Shown here: one piece after another, positions 52,170-61,300 of the stretch | How positions within the stretch are numbered: the first letter of the stretch is position 1 | How the letters are laid out: each line of letters opens with the position of its first letter | DNA from: Alicyclobacillus tolerans | Lineage (GTDB): Bacteria > Bacillota > Bacilli > Alicyclobacillales > Alicyclobacillaceae | NCBI RefSeq assembly: GCF_021739485.1 | Contig: NZ_JAJFNK010000009.1 | Location: 89,364 to 153,363 of the forward strand | Reading direction: 5' to 3' | DNA: 64,000 nucleotides | Program-made: the position numbers and the translations under genes | Notes under the pieces: model-generated | Database searches by the model: none | Told to the model about the DNA's origin: nothing | The model's input: the letters and a program-made list of their open reading frames with translations, nothing else

Positions 52170-52922
52170 TTAGGGGTGCTGCTGTTGTTCGATACAGCCT
52201 TCGACCACTTGGACAGTTTCTTCTAAGGCGTCGACCATGGCTTGAAGCTTGCTCCATGGAATGGCACCGTTAAAAACCTCTTCGTAGTCTTTGAGTATTT
52301 CCAAAGACAATGTGAGTTTCCACGACAGTTCACTTAACATGTCGGCTGCGAGTTGCAATTCTTGCTCCCAAGCTTGTTCTTCCCCTCGGGTTCCCTCTTC
52401 TTGGACTTCGAACGCATACCCGTCTTCCCCCTGATCTTCCTCCTCGATGAAACCACTTCCAAGCATCTGGGAAAACATGTCTTCTTCCGACAAGTGATCC
52501 ATGAATAAGACTCCGTTCAGATGGTCGATCTCGTGACAAATCACGCGAGCCAATAAGTCCATGGCTTCAATCTGCAGCGGTTCACCAAAGCGGTTCTGCG
52601 CTTGAATCCGGATACATTTCGGACGGACAATTTTGAGCGGGTGTTCCGGAAAGCTCAAACACGACTCATAGCCTTCGACTTCGCCGGACGTTTCGATAAT
52701 TTCCGGATTGATGAACTCTTGCACCCCTTGTCCGACGTCGATTGCGATCACTCGCTTCAACACGCCAATTTGCGGTGCGGACAAACCAAGTCCCCGATAA
52801 GCTTCTAAAGTTTCCGCGAGGTCCGCGAGAAGACCTATCAAGTTGTCGTCGAATGCCTTTACCTTGGAACTTGTTTGTCGAAGTTCGGGGATGTCCCCTT
52901 GAAGTATGCTTTGAACAGTCAC
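52170..52922 (-). CDS. def: Peptide deformylase with C-terminal helical extension
   Basis: 250 residues. It removes the formyl group from nascent chains. The three motifs are GLGLSAPQIG (44-53), ESCLS with metal ligand Cys88 (usually EGCLS) and HEIDH (His130, Glu131, His134). The core ends near residue 150. About 100 further residues form an acidic linker (EEEDQGEDGY) and a helical tail (AADMLSELSWKLTLSLEILK), not normally present. GTG 52922 follows GAGGAGGGG. Divergent from the MetAP-acetyltransferase gene. Confidence 0.93.
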   Translation of the reverse strand: MTVQSILQGDIPELRQTSSKVKAFDDNLIGLLADLAETLEAYRGLGLSAPQIGVLKRVIAIDVGQGVQEFINPEIIETSGEVEGYESCLSFPEHPLKIVRPKCIRIQAQNRFGEPLQIEAMDLLARVICHEIDHLNGVLFMDHLSEEDMFSQMLGSGFIEEEDQGEDGYAFEVQEEGTRGEEQAWEQELQLAADMLSELSWKLTLSLEILKDYEEVFNGAIPWSKLQAMVDALEETVQVVEGCIEQQQHP

Positions 52923-53054
52923 AAAAACCCCTCCTCTAGACACTCTATAAACAATGCAAAACCGCGGAACATGGAATCCGCGAATGTCACGGTGACATCT
53001 GCCCGTTTCTGCGCATACCGCATAGACATATCCCTATCAGGAGAGGGTGGTGGC

Positions 53055-54341
53055 ATGATACCGATTCGGACTGAAGCGGAAATCGAGCTCATTCGGCAGT
53101 GTGGCAGAATCAATGCCGTAATTCACGAAAGAATCCGCGATGCACTGCAGGCGGGGATTTCAACGCAGGAGTTAAATGACTTGGCCGAGGAAGCCATGCT
53201 GGAATTGGGCGTAAAGTCTTCCATTCGCGATCCCATCGGTTTTCCGGGGGACATTTGTATCTCTGTCAACGACGAAGTCGGCCATGGGGTTCCAGGGAGG
53301 CGCATCCTTCAAGACGGCGACGTTGTAAAAATCGACATCAGTGTGGAACGGGCAGGATATCACACGGACTGTGCAAAAACACACATTGTAGGCAACGGTT
53401 CGGTCCATGCCCAACGCTTAGTGAGCCTCACTCATGAAGCTTTGCGGGAGGCGATTTCCCGTGCTCAGGCAGGCAGACGGTGCTCAGATATCTCTTTTGC
53501 AGTGGAACAGATGGTTCAAGCACATGGATGCTCAGTGGTTCGTCACGCTTTTGGGCACGGCATCGGCACCGATTTGCACGAACCTCCGCTGATTGCAAAC
53601 TTCGGTCCACCCAACCGCGGACCTAGGCTGCGCCCTGGCATGGTCGTTGCGATTGAACCTGTGGTAAGTTCGGGATCTCGCTTCACCCGAAAACTCCCGA
53701 ACGGATGGACAGACGTTACCGTCGACGGTTCTCCTGGCGCACATTTCGAACACACCGTCCTTATTACGGACGGAGAACCGGAGGTCCTCACACAGCTGCA
53801 GGACGGTAAAACCGACGCTGGAAGGGGAGATAACAGCGCGGTCGACGTTGCATCAAGTGCTGTCTTTGCAATCCCTGACTCGTCTAGCACTGTCTCGGCA
53901 GGCATTGTTTTCCGGGAAATGGGGGATGTGGACCGACCTGCACTGCTCCAGTTAGCGGCACGCGAAATGGACCCTATTTTGATAGAGGCATGGGGGCGCA
54001 AGATGGACCCCCGAGAGGTTTTCGAACCCGGTACCCAGACTGTGGTGTTGCAGCACGAATCGGAAGGGATTGTTGGTTTTTTTACATTTTGCGAGCTAAA
54101 CAATGCCCTTCACTTGAACACCATTGTTATCCAGAAGGGGTTTCAGGGGCATGGCTTGGGAAAACAGGTCATGCGAAAGTTAGAGCAACTGGCTCACAAT
54201 CGGTCTCTTTCGGGCATGAGTTTGTGTGTCCAAACGAACAATCAGCGGGCGGTACAATTTTATGAAAGGCTTGGTTACCGGGTTTCGGGAACCGTGTATG
54301 TCAATACGTGCTGGATGGAAAAGGGCTTGACGCCGCGGTAA
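53055..54341 (+). CDS. map: Methionine aminopeptidase fused to a GNAT acetyltransferase
   Basis: 428 residues. Residues 1-245 are a type-I MetAP with all five metal ligands: Asp94 (VKIDISV), Asp105, His168 (FGHGIG), Glu201 (AIEPVV) and Glu232 (HFEHTV), plus His77. A Ser/Asp-rich linker (250-282) leads to a GNAT domain (285-428) with the acetyl-CoA loop IQKGFQGHGLGKQV and NNQRAVQFYERLGYR. The N-terminal part should remove initiator Met; the second half could acetylate the new N-terminus. ATG 53055 follows GAGAGGGTGG. No stop or frameshift separates the halves. Confidence 0.92.
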   Translation: MIPIRTEAEIELIRQCGRINAVIHERIRDALQAGISTQELNDLAEEAMLELGVKSSIRDPIGFPGDICISVNDEVGHGVPGRRILQDGDVVKIDISVERAGYHTDCAKTHIVGNGSVHAQRLVSLTHEALREAISRAQAGRRCSDISFAVEQMVQAHGCSVVRHAFGHGIGTDLHEPPLIANFGPPNRGPRLRPGMVVAIEPVVSSGSRFTRKLPNGWTDVTVDGSPGAHFEHTVLITDGEPEVLTQLQDGKTDAGRGDNSAVDVASSAVFAIPDSSSTVSAGIVFREMGDVDRPALLQLAAREMDPILIEAWGRKMDPREVFEPGTQTVVLQHESEGIVGFFTFCELNNALHLNTIVIQKGFQGHGLGKQVMRKLEQLAHNRSLSGMSLCVQTNNQRAVQFYERLGYRVSGTVYVNTCWMEKGLTPR

Positions 54342-54556
54342 GTGAAGGGCACCAAATAATTTAAATAAAATTTACGAAAAACAAAACTTTTTTGAACTTT
54401 TTATTGATATAATCTCACTATAAGAGAATGCCACTAGTATCGAAATACCGTCCGCATCATACAGGCGGTTTTCGCGGGTTGACTTTTGGAGTAGATGGCA
54501 TGTCGATAAGGGCCTTTCGATGGCTTGATCGGACCACAGTTAAGGGGGTGCGCAGG

Positions 54557-54802
54557 GTGTCATTGTTTCAGATTGGCTCCAGTCTTGTTCCACTGATAAA
54601 GCAGTTGCTCCTGATCCTTGGTTTTATGATGGGGTTGGGAGTGACAGGGGGAATTGTGACTCGTTCTTTTCTGCGCTATTCTCCCCGACGACAATACGAT
54701 GGACTCCTTAAGCTTCTGATTATGACCGGAGTCATTGTGGGAGCCTATATCGGCTTTTACATCGGACTTGACGTGTTTATTGGAACCGACGAGTCATTGT
54801 AA
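54557..54802 (+). CDS. Two-span small membrane protein, 81 aa
   Basis: GTG 54557 follows AAGGGGGTGCGCAGG. Two hydrophobic segments (LVPLIKQLLLILGFMMGLGV; LLIMTGVIVGAYIGFYIGL) flank a basic loop (RSFLRYSPRRQYDG). Unrecognised, but topology and size are typical of conserved Bacillota membrane proteins. A longer frame from 54428 is possible. Confidence 0.6.
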   Translation: MSLFQIGSSLVPLIKQLLLILGFMMGLGVTGGIVTRSFLRYSPRRQYDGLLKLLIMTGVIVGAYIGFYIGLDVFIGTDESL

Positions 54803-55103
54803 GCACAAGGGCGTTTCGCACAGCATTCACATCGAATGTTCTGCTTGTATTGAAGCGTATGAATTCACAAAAAAATGCGCCGACAAAACGCCGGCGCAAG
54901 TGAGAAAAGGTTATTAGGGTAACTGTGCAGCGAGTGAATTCAATCTGCACACCGAAATTTTACTATAAAATATACCAATGTTCTACAAAATTTTTTAAAA
55001 AATACCTGCTTTTTATGCCTGTATGAGGTCGCGGCAGGCATGTTTTGGTGTGCCTTGGGTTACACTTCTGCTAAATCCTGCAAGTGACAAGGGAGTGTTG
55101 GTG
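54803..55103. other. AT-rich intergenic region with one hairpin
   Basis: TGCGCC...GGCGCA hairpin at about 54873-54899 without a T-tail; otherwise AT-rich, no gene seen. Confidence 0.45.
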
Positions 55104-55280
55104 TTGAAACGAGATGGCGAGGAAAAAGAACACATTTTGCCGCCTGAGGCGGTTGTCCAAATGCAAATGGTGGAAGGGCACCGGGACGAGCGGGTGGCTC
55201 ATGTAAAGCCCAAGGAGCCCATTCAGGATATGAGTGTGGGGTGGTACGCGACGCCATCGCAAGACGACACAGACCTTTGA
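55104..55280 (+). CDS. Small acidic hypothetical protein, 58 aa
   Basis: TTG 55104 follows GGGAGTG by six bases. LKRDGEEKEHILPPEAVVQM, then a conserved-looking MSVGWYATPSQDD end. Soluble, no family recognised. Confidence 0.5.
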   Translation: MKRDGEEKEHILPPEAVVQMQMVEGHRDERVAHVKPKEPIQDMSVGWYATPSQDDTDL

Positions 55281-55461
55281 TTCGCGAATTAAGCGCATCA
55301 TGGTATATTTTGAAGTCATTTGGCATTGACAAATAGCTATTTTGCACTATATCGCAAAATGTTTACGCGTTCGTAAAATAGAGTTAACAATTCAGGGTTA
55401 CAATTTTGATTAGAAAATTTTGATTCGTTACATTTGTATAAACAGTGGGGAGAAATGGATC

Positions 55462-55632
55462 ATGAAACAACTGTTCGTAGTGTGGCACGGGAAAGGCAAG
55501 GAGTGGAAGCCGACCAAGCCGATGACGAAGGAACAAGCCGATATGTTTGCTCAAAATCTTGTGGCGAACGGGTATATGGTCAAAGTGTTTCCGAAACTTG
55601 TGGTGACCGTGGATGACATGATCGAGGGATAA
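55462..55632 (+). CDS. Small hypothetical protein, 56 aa
   Basis: ATG 55462 follows GTGGGGAGAA. MKQLFVVWHGKGKEWKPTKP starts a small basic alpha/beta protein (KEQADMFAQNLVANGYMVKV). A strong terminator follows, supporting a real transcript. No family recognised. Confidence 0.62.
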   Translation: MKQLFVVWHGKGKEWKPTKPMTKEQADMFAQNLVANGYMVKVFPKLVVTVDDMIEG

Positions 55633-55652
55633 GCAAGCGGAAAAGGTATTCT

Positions 55653-55699
55653 GAAACCTACAAAAAGCGCCCAATGCGGGCGCTTTTTGTAGGTTTCAA
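55653..55699. terminator. Long perfect-arm terminator
   Basis: GAAACCTACAAAAAGCGCCC pairs with GGGCGCTTTTTGTAGGTTTC across a 5-nt loop. T and A runs within the arms allow action in both directions. Confidence 0.92.
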
Positions 55700-55744
55700 A
55701 GGTGTTAGAATAGTTGGGGACCGGGTTCCACTTGGCCCTCTATC

Positions 55745-55834
55745 AAAACGACGAATTTCACGGCTAGATTCAATTTCTTCGTTAGATACAACTTCATCGC
55801 TAGATTTGATTTCATGGCTAGATTGATTTGGGCG
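55745..55834. repeat. 18-bp tandem repeat upstream of TSUP gene
   Basis: GCTAGATT or a near copy starts at 55763, 55781, 55799 and 55817, exactly 18 bp apart, each followed by an RAYTTC-like segment. Confidence 0.9.
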
Positions 55835-55847
55835 AGGGGCAGATGCA

Positions 55848-56594
55848 ATGGCAGTTTTCTTGACGATGCTGGCAGTAGGAATGGTCCTGGGTTTTGTGGG
55901 TGCAGGGGGTTCCGGATTCATTATTGCGATTTTAACGGTGGTTTTTGGTTTCCCCATTCAGACTGCCTTTGGCACTTCGCTGGCGGCGATGGTATTTACT
56001 ACGCTTTCCGGAACGTACAGTCACTACCGCGAGGGAAATATCGCAGTCAAAACTGGCGTGTTCACAGGGTTGCTTGGCGCTGTCGGGGCATTTGCAGGAA
56101 CGCGTCTGGCTGAACTTTTTCCAAGGCACGACCTGACCTGGTTTACTGCCGGGATGTTGTTTTTATCGGCGCTTCTGTTGTGGTTGCGGATCTTCCTCAT
56201 GGCGCGCCTGCGACAAAAACCCCCTCGTGTTCACTCGGGGGTCCGGTTTTGGTTATCTGCCGCGATCATTGGACTCGTCACTGGGACGCTTTCAGGCACA
56301 TTCGGGATTGGTTCGACTCCGTTCATCCAGATTGGCTTGCTTACGTTCCTTGGATTGACCATCCGGCAGTCCGCCGGGACGACCATGTTGGTCATTCTCC
56401 CCATCGCATTGGCCGGCGGACTTGGGTACTACAGTTTGGGACATTTAGACTTGAAGCTTCTGGTGGAAGTCGTTGCCGGGACCATGTTGGGTTCTTACGT
56501 GGGTGCAAAGTTTACTGCACGCGTGCCCCAGCCGATCCTGAAGACGGCGATGGTCGCAGTCCCTATCCTCGGCGGTCTCGTCATGTTACTCTAA
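55848..56594 (+). CDS. TSUP (TauE/SafE)-family membrane transporter
   Basis: 248 residues with about eight spans in two similar halves. VLGFVGAGGSGFIIAILTVV and VTGTLSGTFGIGSTPFIQIG are the duplicated Gly-rich motifs of the family. TSUP proteins export or import sulfite, sulfoacetate and related organosulfonates. A link with the ComA sulfolactate pathway is possible but not shown. ATG 55848 follows GAGGGGCAG. Nine-nt convergent overlap with the next gene. Confidence 0.9.
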   Translation: MAVFLTMLAVGMVLGFVGAGGSGFIIAILTVVFGFPIQTAFGTSLAAMVFTTLSGTYSHYREGNIAVKTGVFTGLLGAVGAFAGTRLAELFPRHDLTWFTAGMLFLSALLLWLRIFLMARLRQKPPRVHSGVRFWLSAAIIGLVTGTLSGTFGIGSTPFIQIGLLTFLGLTIRQSAGTTMLVILPIALAGGLGYYSLGHLDLKLLVEVVAGTMLGSYVGAKFTARVPQPILKTAMVAVPILGGLVMLL

Positions 56595-57857
56595 TTCACT
56601 GGTTGCAGCCTTGTTCCCCCAGATGAGGTACAAGGTGGCTAGATTGAAGTACATGATCATCATGGGAGCAAATTCAAACACGTTTTCGACTGAATTGTGG
56701 AAGAGGACGGCTAACAGCCCCGTCACGCCGCCTAGGGCGACAAACTTGGCGCGTCCTTGCATGGGCCGGACGACTTTGCGAATCACTTCCCGAATTAAGG
56801 CGATATGCATGGCGAGGAACAGAACCAGGCCGACAATACCCGATTCCCCCAATGTTTTAGCGTAGAAGCCATCTGAGTAAATACCCAGGTGAAAATCCGT
56901 CGCGACCAGGCCTCCGTACTGGCCTAAGCCGGCGCCGAACAGCGGGTTTGGGGCCATGTGGTCGAACGCGTCCAGCCAACGAGCAATCCGGCCTCCCTGC
57001 GTGGCCGACTTCAAATAGTATACCGGCGACAGCAAGTCGGTGAAACGGTGTTGTATGGCCGGAATGAAGAAGGCAATGACCACGACAGCGACCAGCAAGA
57101 TTAAGAGCCTGCGTTCAAAAATCACGGCAACCAAGAAGACTGCCAGTGCCAGACCCGCCCATGCACCGCGAGTGAATGTGAACAGCAGTGTCATCAGACA
57201 GAACAGCGAGCCGATGCCATACATCCACTTTGTCCAACGGCGCTGTTCGTAAATGAACAGACCAAATACCACTGGCGTCATCAAGGCCATGTACGCTCCC
57301 AATTCGTTCGGGCTAATCAGTACTGAATATACGCGCGTCCGGACATGTTCCCCGACATCCACCCATCCGGGTAGGATCGGCGCTTTCGTGATGTACTGGT
57401 ACACCCCGTGGATCCCGATGAGTATTGCAATTGCGGCGGCGGCGTGAAGCAGCTTGGGGACGTCCTTGGGAGCCACGACAAATGGGAGCAGAAACGCGTA
57501 GAGCATGTAATAGATGTCTGTCCGGAAACCGTCGATGGCGACTAATGGATGATTCAAGCCAGCAAACATGAGTGCCAGAGCAAACAATATGTACCATGCG
57601 GCAAACCGTTGCCACGCAAAAACAGTGGGCCGAACTCCGGCGATCCAGCGCTTCATGGCAATCAGTGCCAAAACAAGGAGCACAACTTTGTCCCAGATGA
57701 CTCCGATAGGGTGAATGTGAGGCAGACGCAATGCGTAGTCAACCAGCGGATACGCAACAAGTGCATACATAATCCATCGCGTGATGCGACTTTGTTCCAT
57801 GCCTTCCGCTTCGGAATATACCGCTGTGCCAGCGAATGGTGCGGCATTTGCATTCAT
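56586..57857 (-). CDS. O-antigen-ligase-family (Wzy/WaaL-type) membrane protein
   Basis: 423 residues with about ten spans. The large loop with GGRIARWLDAFDHMAPNPLFGAGLGQYGG and FTRGAWAGLALAVF are typical of the O-antigen ligase/polymerase family. In Gram-positives such proteins ligate or polymerise surface glycans. ATG 57857 has GGAGAG about 12 nt upstream. No polysaccharide operon is adjacent; glycosyltransferase genes lie elsewhere in the window. Confidence 0.9.
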   Translation of the reverse strand: MNANAAPFAGTAVYSEAEGMEQSRITRWIMYALVAYPLVDYALRLPHIHPIGVIWDKVVLLVLALIAMKRWIAGVRPTVFAWQRFAAWYILFALALMFAGLNHPLVAIDGFRTDIYYMLYAFLLPFVVAPKDVPKLLHAAAAIAILIGIHGVYQYITKAPILPGWVDVGEHVRTRVYSVLISPNELGAYMALMTPVVFGLFIYEQRRWTKWMYGIGSLFCLMTLLFTFTRGAWAGLALAVFLVAVIFERRLLILLVAVVVIAFFIPAIQHRFTDLLSPVYYLKSATQGGRIARWLDAFDHMAPNPLFGAGLGQYGGLVATDFHLGIYSDGFYAKTLGESGIVGLVLFLAMHIALIREVIRKVVRPMQGRAKFVALGGVTGLLAVLFHNSVENVFEFAPMMIMYFNLATLYLIWGNKAATSELE

Positions 57858-58101
57858 GGTGGGTCAACACTCTCCTTTGAAACCCGGCCTTGATAATGTA
57901 CAGACTGCAACACGAGATGGGCCATCCCTCATATTCTACTACACGAGCGCCCAGGTGCTGTCGAACATCTCCAACCTTGTGTAAATGTACTTCAGGCATG
58001 CGCAAATGTCCATTCGCACAGCATGAACTATTTAATCCTGAGGCATCCTCAAATGTCGGTTTTATCCTAAATGTCGATGGACCGTGAAATCGCAGTGGTC
58101 A

Positions 58102-58130
58102 TTGAAACATGTCCACGTTTCCTCTACTAT
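58102..58130 (+). promoter_or_regulatory. Promoter upstream of polC
   Basis: TTGAAA (58102-58107) and TACTAT (58125-58130) are 17 bp apart. The rest of the 57858-58342 gap shows no gene. Confidence 0.6.
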
Positions 58131-58136
58131 TAACGT

Positions 58137-58247
58137 ATCCACGAGAACACTATTCAACTGCCGTGCGGATGAAGGGTTTGCAAGGATACCTGTAAAGACA
58201 TTCCATGCAAGTCTGAGCTGCTGGGGTTCCGAATGACACGCATACGG
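58137..58247 (+). promoter_or_regulatory. Terminated leader upstream of polC (attenuator or small RNA)
   Basis: The transcript from the promoter would run about 110 nt into a strong terminator before polC. CTGAGC at 58213-58218 can pair with GCTCAG inside the terminator stem, offering an antiterminated form. Confidence 0.4.
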
Positions 58248-58272
58248 GCGCGCTCAGCTGCGCGCTTTTTTA
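58248..58272 (+). terminator. Terminator ahead of polC
   Basis: GCGCGC-TCAGCT-GCGCGC followed by six T. Confidence 0.88.
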
Positions 58273-58286
58273 TTGAAGGTTTTTTT

Positions 58287-58326
58287 ATTGAATGGACGAA
58301 ATCCCTGCACTCATTGAATGGACGAA
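58287..58326. repeat. 14-bp tandem duplication before the polC start
   Basis: ATTGAATGGACGAA occurs at 58287 and 58313 (26-bp period). The duplication creates a second in-frame ATG upstream of the likely start. Confidence 0.88.
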
Positions 58327-58342
58327 TCGGAGGAATTTCACG

Positions 58343-61300
58343 GTGGAACAGGTCGAATCAAATGTTCTCATAGCGAAGGACGTCATTTCGCGCGCCGTGT
58401 CGCGGGTTGTCGTGAAGACGGCCAGCCACAAGGTCGAGGTCTGGCTGAAACGCTTTGAAGCCGCAGCCAATTCGTCAGATTCGGCAATCTCTGAGGATAT
58501 GTCGACCGCTGTGAACGCCAAGGGCGGCGCGAACACACAGGACGTGAAACAGTACGTCGAGGACTACCGGGTTGTCCAGCGGGCTTCGAGCACCCTGGAG
58601 TCGGGGGGCGCAACCGTGACCCTGATTCCCGCTCATCAAGAGGTTTCCTACGGGCCTGACGAGGTCCAGATGATGCTGCAAGTCCTGATGGATTGGTATG
58701 CCGAAGACGAAGTTGTCGCTGCAAACTGGCTGCACCAGGCCGAATGCAGCGTCTCGGGTGACAAGGTAACGTTTTTCGTACGGAGTGAAGCGGAGCAGAC
58801 GACTCTCGTTAAAAAGGGAGCTTTGGATTGGCTTTCTAAGCAAATGAATGCCGTTTTTGGCATTCAAATTCCGGTTCACTCCGCGATTGACGACGCGGCT
58901 CAGGATAAGGCAGAGGCGCTGCGGCAGCAATTAATGGAAAATGAGCGCCATGAAGTCGAAGTTATGGTGACCGAACAAGAAAATGCACCGAAGCGCGAGC
59001 AGCCGCAGCCTTCCGAAAGGTCTTCGGACCGGCCGTTCCGGCGCGAGCGGAAAAACGATGATGAACCTGTAAAACCCTTGACGATAGGTCGGAACATCGA
59101 CGGTCCCATGACCCCCATCCGGGAGATTGCGGACGAGATGAGACGCGTGGCTGTCGAGGGGCGCGTGTTCAGCTCAGAAACGCGGACGCTGCCCAGCGGC
59201 CGAACTTTAATCCAGTTCAACGTCACGGACAACACCGACTCCATTACAGCCAAGACGTTTGTCAACAACGAACGACAACTGGAAGCCTTGTCTTCCTTGG
59301 CAGACGGCGTTTACGTGCAGGTCCAAGGCACAGTGCAGTACGACACGTTCCTGAAGGAACTCGTGCTGATGATCCAGGATATGCGACCGGCGCAAGCTCC
59401 CGTTCGACTGGACAGGGCGGAGCAAAAGAGGGTCGAACTGCACGTACATACGCCGATGTCGTCGCTCGATGGCGTAGCACCCGTGAAGGACGTGATTGCA
59501 CAAGCGGCGAAGTGGGGCCACAAGGCGATTGCGGTCACAGACCACGGGGTTGTCCAATCTTTCCCGGAAGCTTACAGCACGGCGAAAAAGCACGGGATTC
59601 AGGCCATTTTAGGGATGGAAGCCTATGTGGTGGACGATGGGGCTCCGATTGTCTATCAACTCGATGAAAAAAATGACATGACCATCGATGAGGAAACGAC
59701 CTGGGTGGTGTTTGACACTGAAACCACCGGCTTGAATCCGCGGGAACATACGTTAATCGAGATCGCGGCCGTAAAGATGAAAGGCAGCGAGATTGTGGCG
59801 GAATGGACGGAACTAATTGATCCGGAGGGACCCATTAGCCCGAAAATCACCGAGATCACGCACATCACCAATGAGATGGTCAAGGGCAAGCGCAAGCTGC
59901 ACGAAGTCTTGCCGGATTTCCGAGAGTTTGTCCAAGACGCGGTACTGGTTGCTCACAACGCGGAATTTGACCTCGGCTTTTTGCAGGCATGCGCCAGACG
60001 CATCGGGATGGAGCCGTGGCTGAACATCGTGCTCGACACCTTGCCGCTGGCCCGAAAGCTCTTCCCGAACGAGCGCAACTACCGGTTAGGCACACTGGCA
60101 AAAAAACTCGGCGTCGAACTTATCAACGCGCACCGGGCTTTGGACGACACGGTGGCCTTGGCAAAAGTCTATCAACACATGCTTCGCGAAGTCGCGAACC
60201 GCGGAATTGTGCAGATGTCTACGCTGAATGACAAAGATGAAGAGATCAACTACACGAGCGTGCGCCCGTTTCACGTCACTTTGCTGGTGCAAAACCAGGT
60301 TGGTTTGAAAAACTTGTACCGTTTGGTCTCCGAATCCCACGTCAAGTACTTTCACCGCGTCCCAAGGCTTCCACGCAGCTTGATTGCGAAGTATCGCGAG
60401 GGCTTGCTGGTGGGAAGCGCCTGTCAAAACGGTGAGTTCTTTGATGCGCTGCTGCGGGGCAAGTCGAAAAACGAGTTGGAACAAATGGCGAAGTTTTACG
60501 ATTACCTGGAGATCCAACCTTTAGAACACTACAAGCCGCTTCTTCGCAACGAAACCATTCCGTCGCTGGAGTCGGTGAAAGGGTATCACCAAACCGTCAT
60601 AGAGATTGGGAAGACCCTTGGGATCCCGGTGGTCGCCACGGGAGACGTCCACTTCTTGAACCCGGAGGACGCCATTTTCCGCCAGGTCTTTTTGCAGTCG
60701 CAAAACGATCCGAACCAAGACGATCAGCCTCCGTTGTACCTGATGTCAACGGATGAAATGCTCGCTGCGTTCTCCTATCTTGGACCTGAACTGGCTCAGG
60801 AAGTAGTCGTGACAAACACCCATCGAATTGCCGATATGCTCGAGGACGTCTCGCCCGTTCCGGACAAGCTGTACACTCCGAAAATCGAGGGTGCCGAAGA
60901 GGAAATGCGAGCGATGTGTTACGAGAAAGCGCGCGCTTTATACGGAGACCCGATGCCCGAAATCGTGGAAAAACGGTTGGAAAAAGAGTTGAACTCGATT
61001 ACGACGCACGGCTTTTCCGTGATTTACTTAATTGCCCACAAGCTTGTAAAAAAGTCGTTGGATGACGGATATCTCGTCGGATCGCGGGGGTCGGTCGGGT
61101 CGTCACTGGTCGCCACCATGTCGGATATTACCGAGGTGAATCCACTGCCGCCGCATTACCGCTGCCCTTCGTGCAAATACAGCGAGTTTATTGCGGACGG
61201 GTCAGTCGGGTCGGGATTTGATTTGCCGGACAAGGATTGCCCGAAGTGCGGCACAAAGCTTCACAAAGACGGTCACGATATTCCGTTCGAAACGTTCCTT

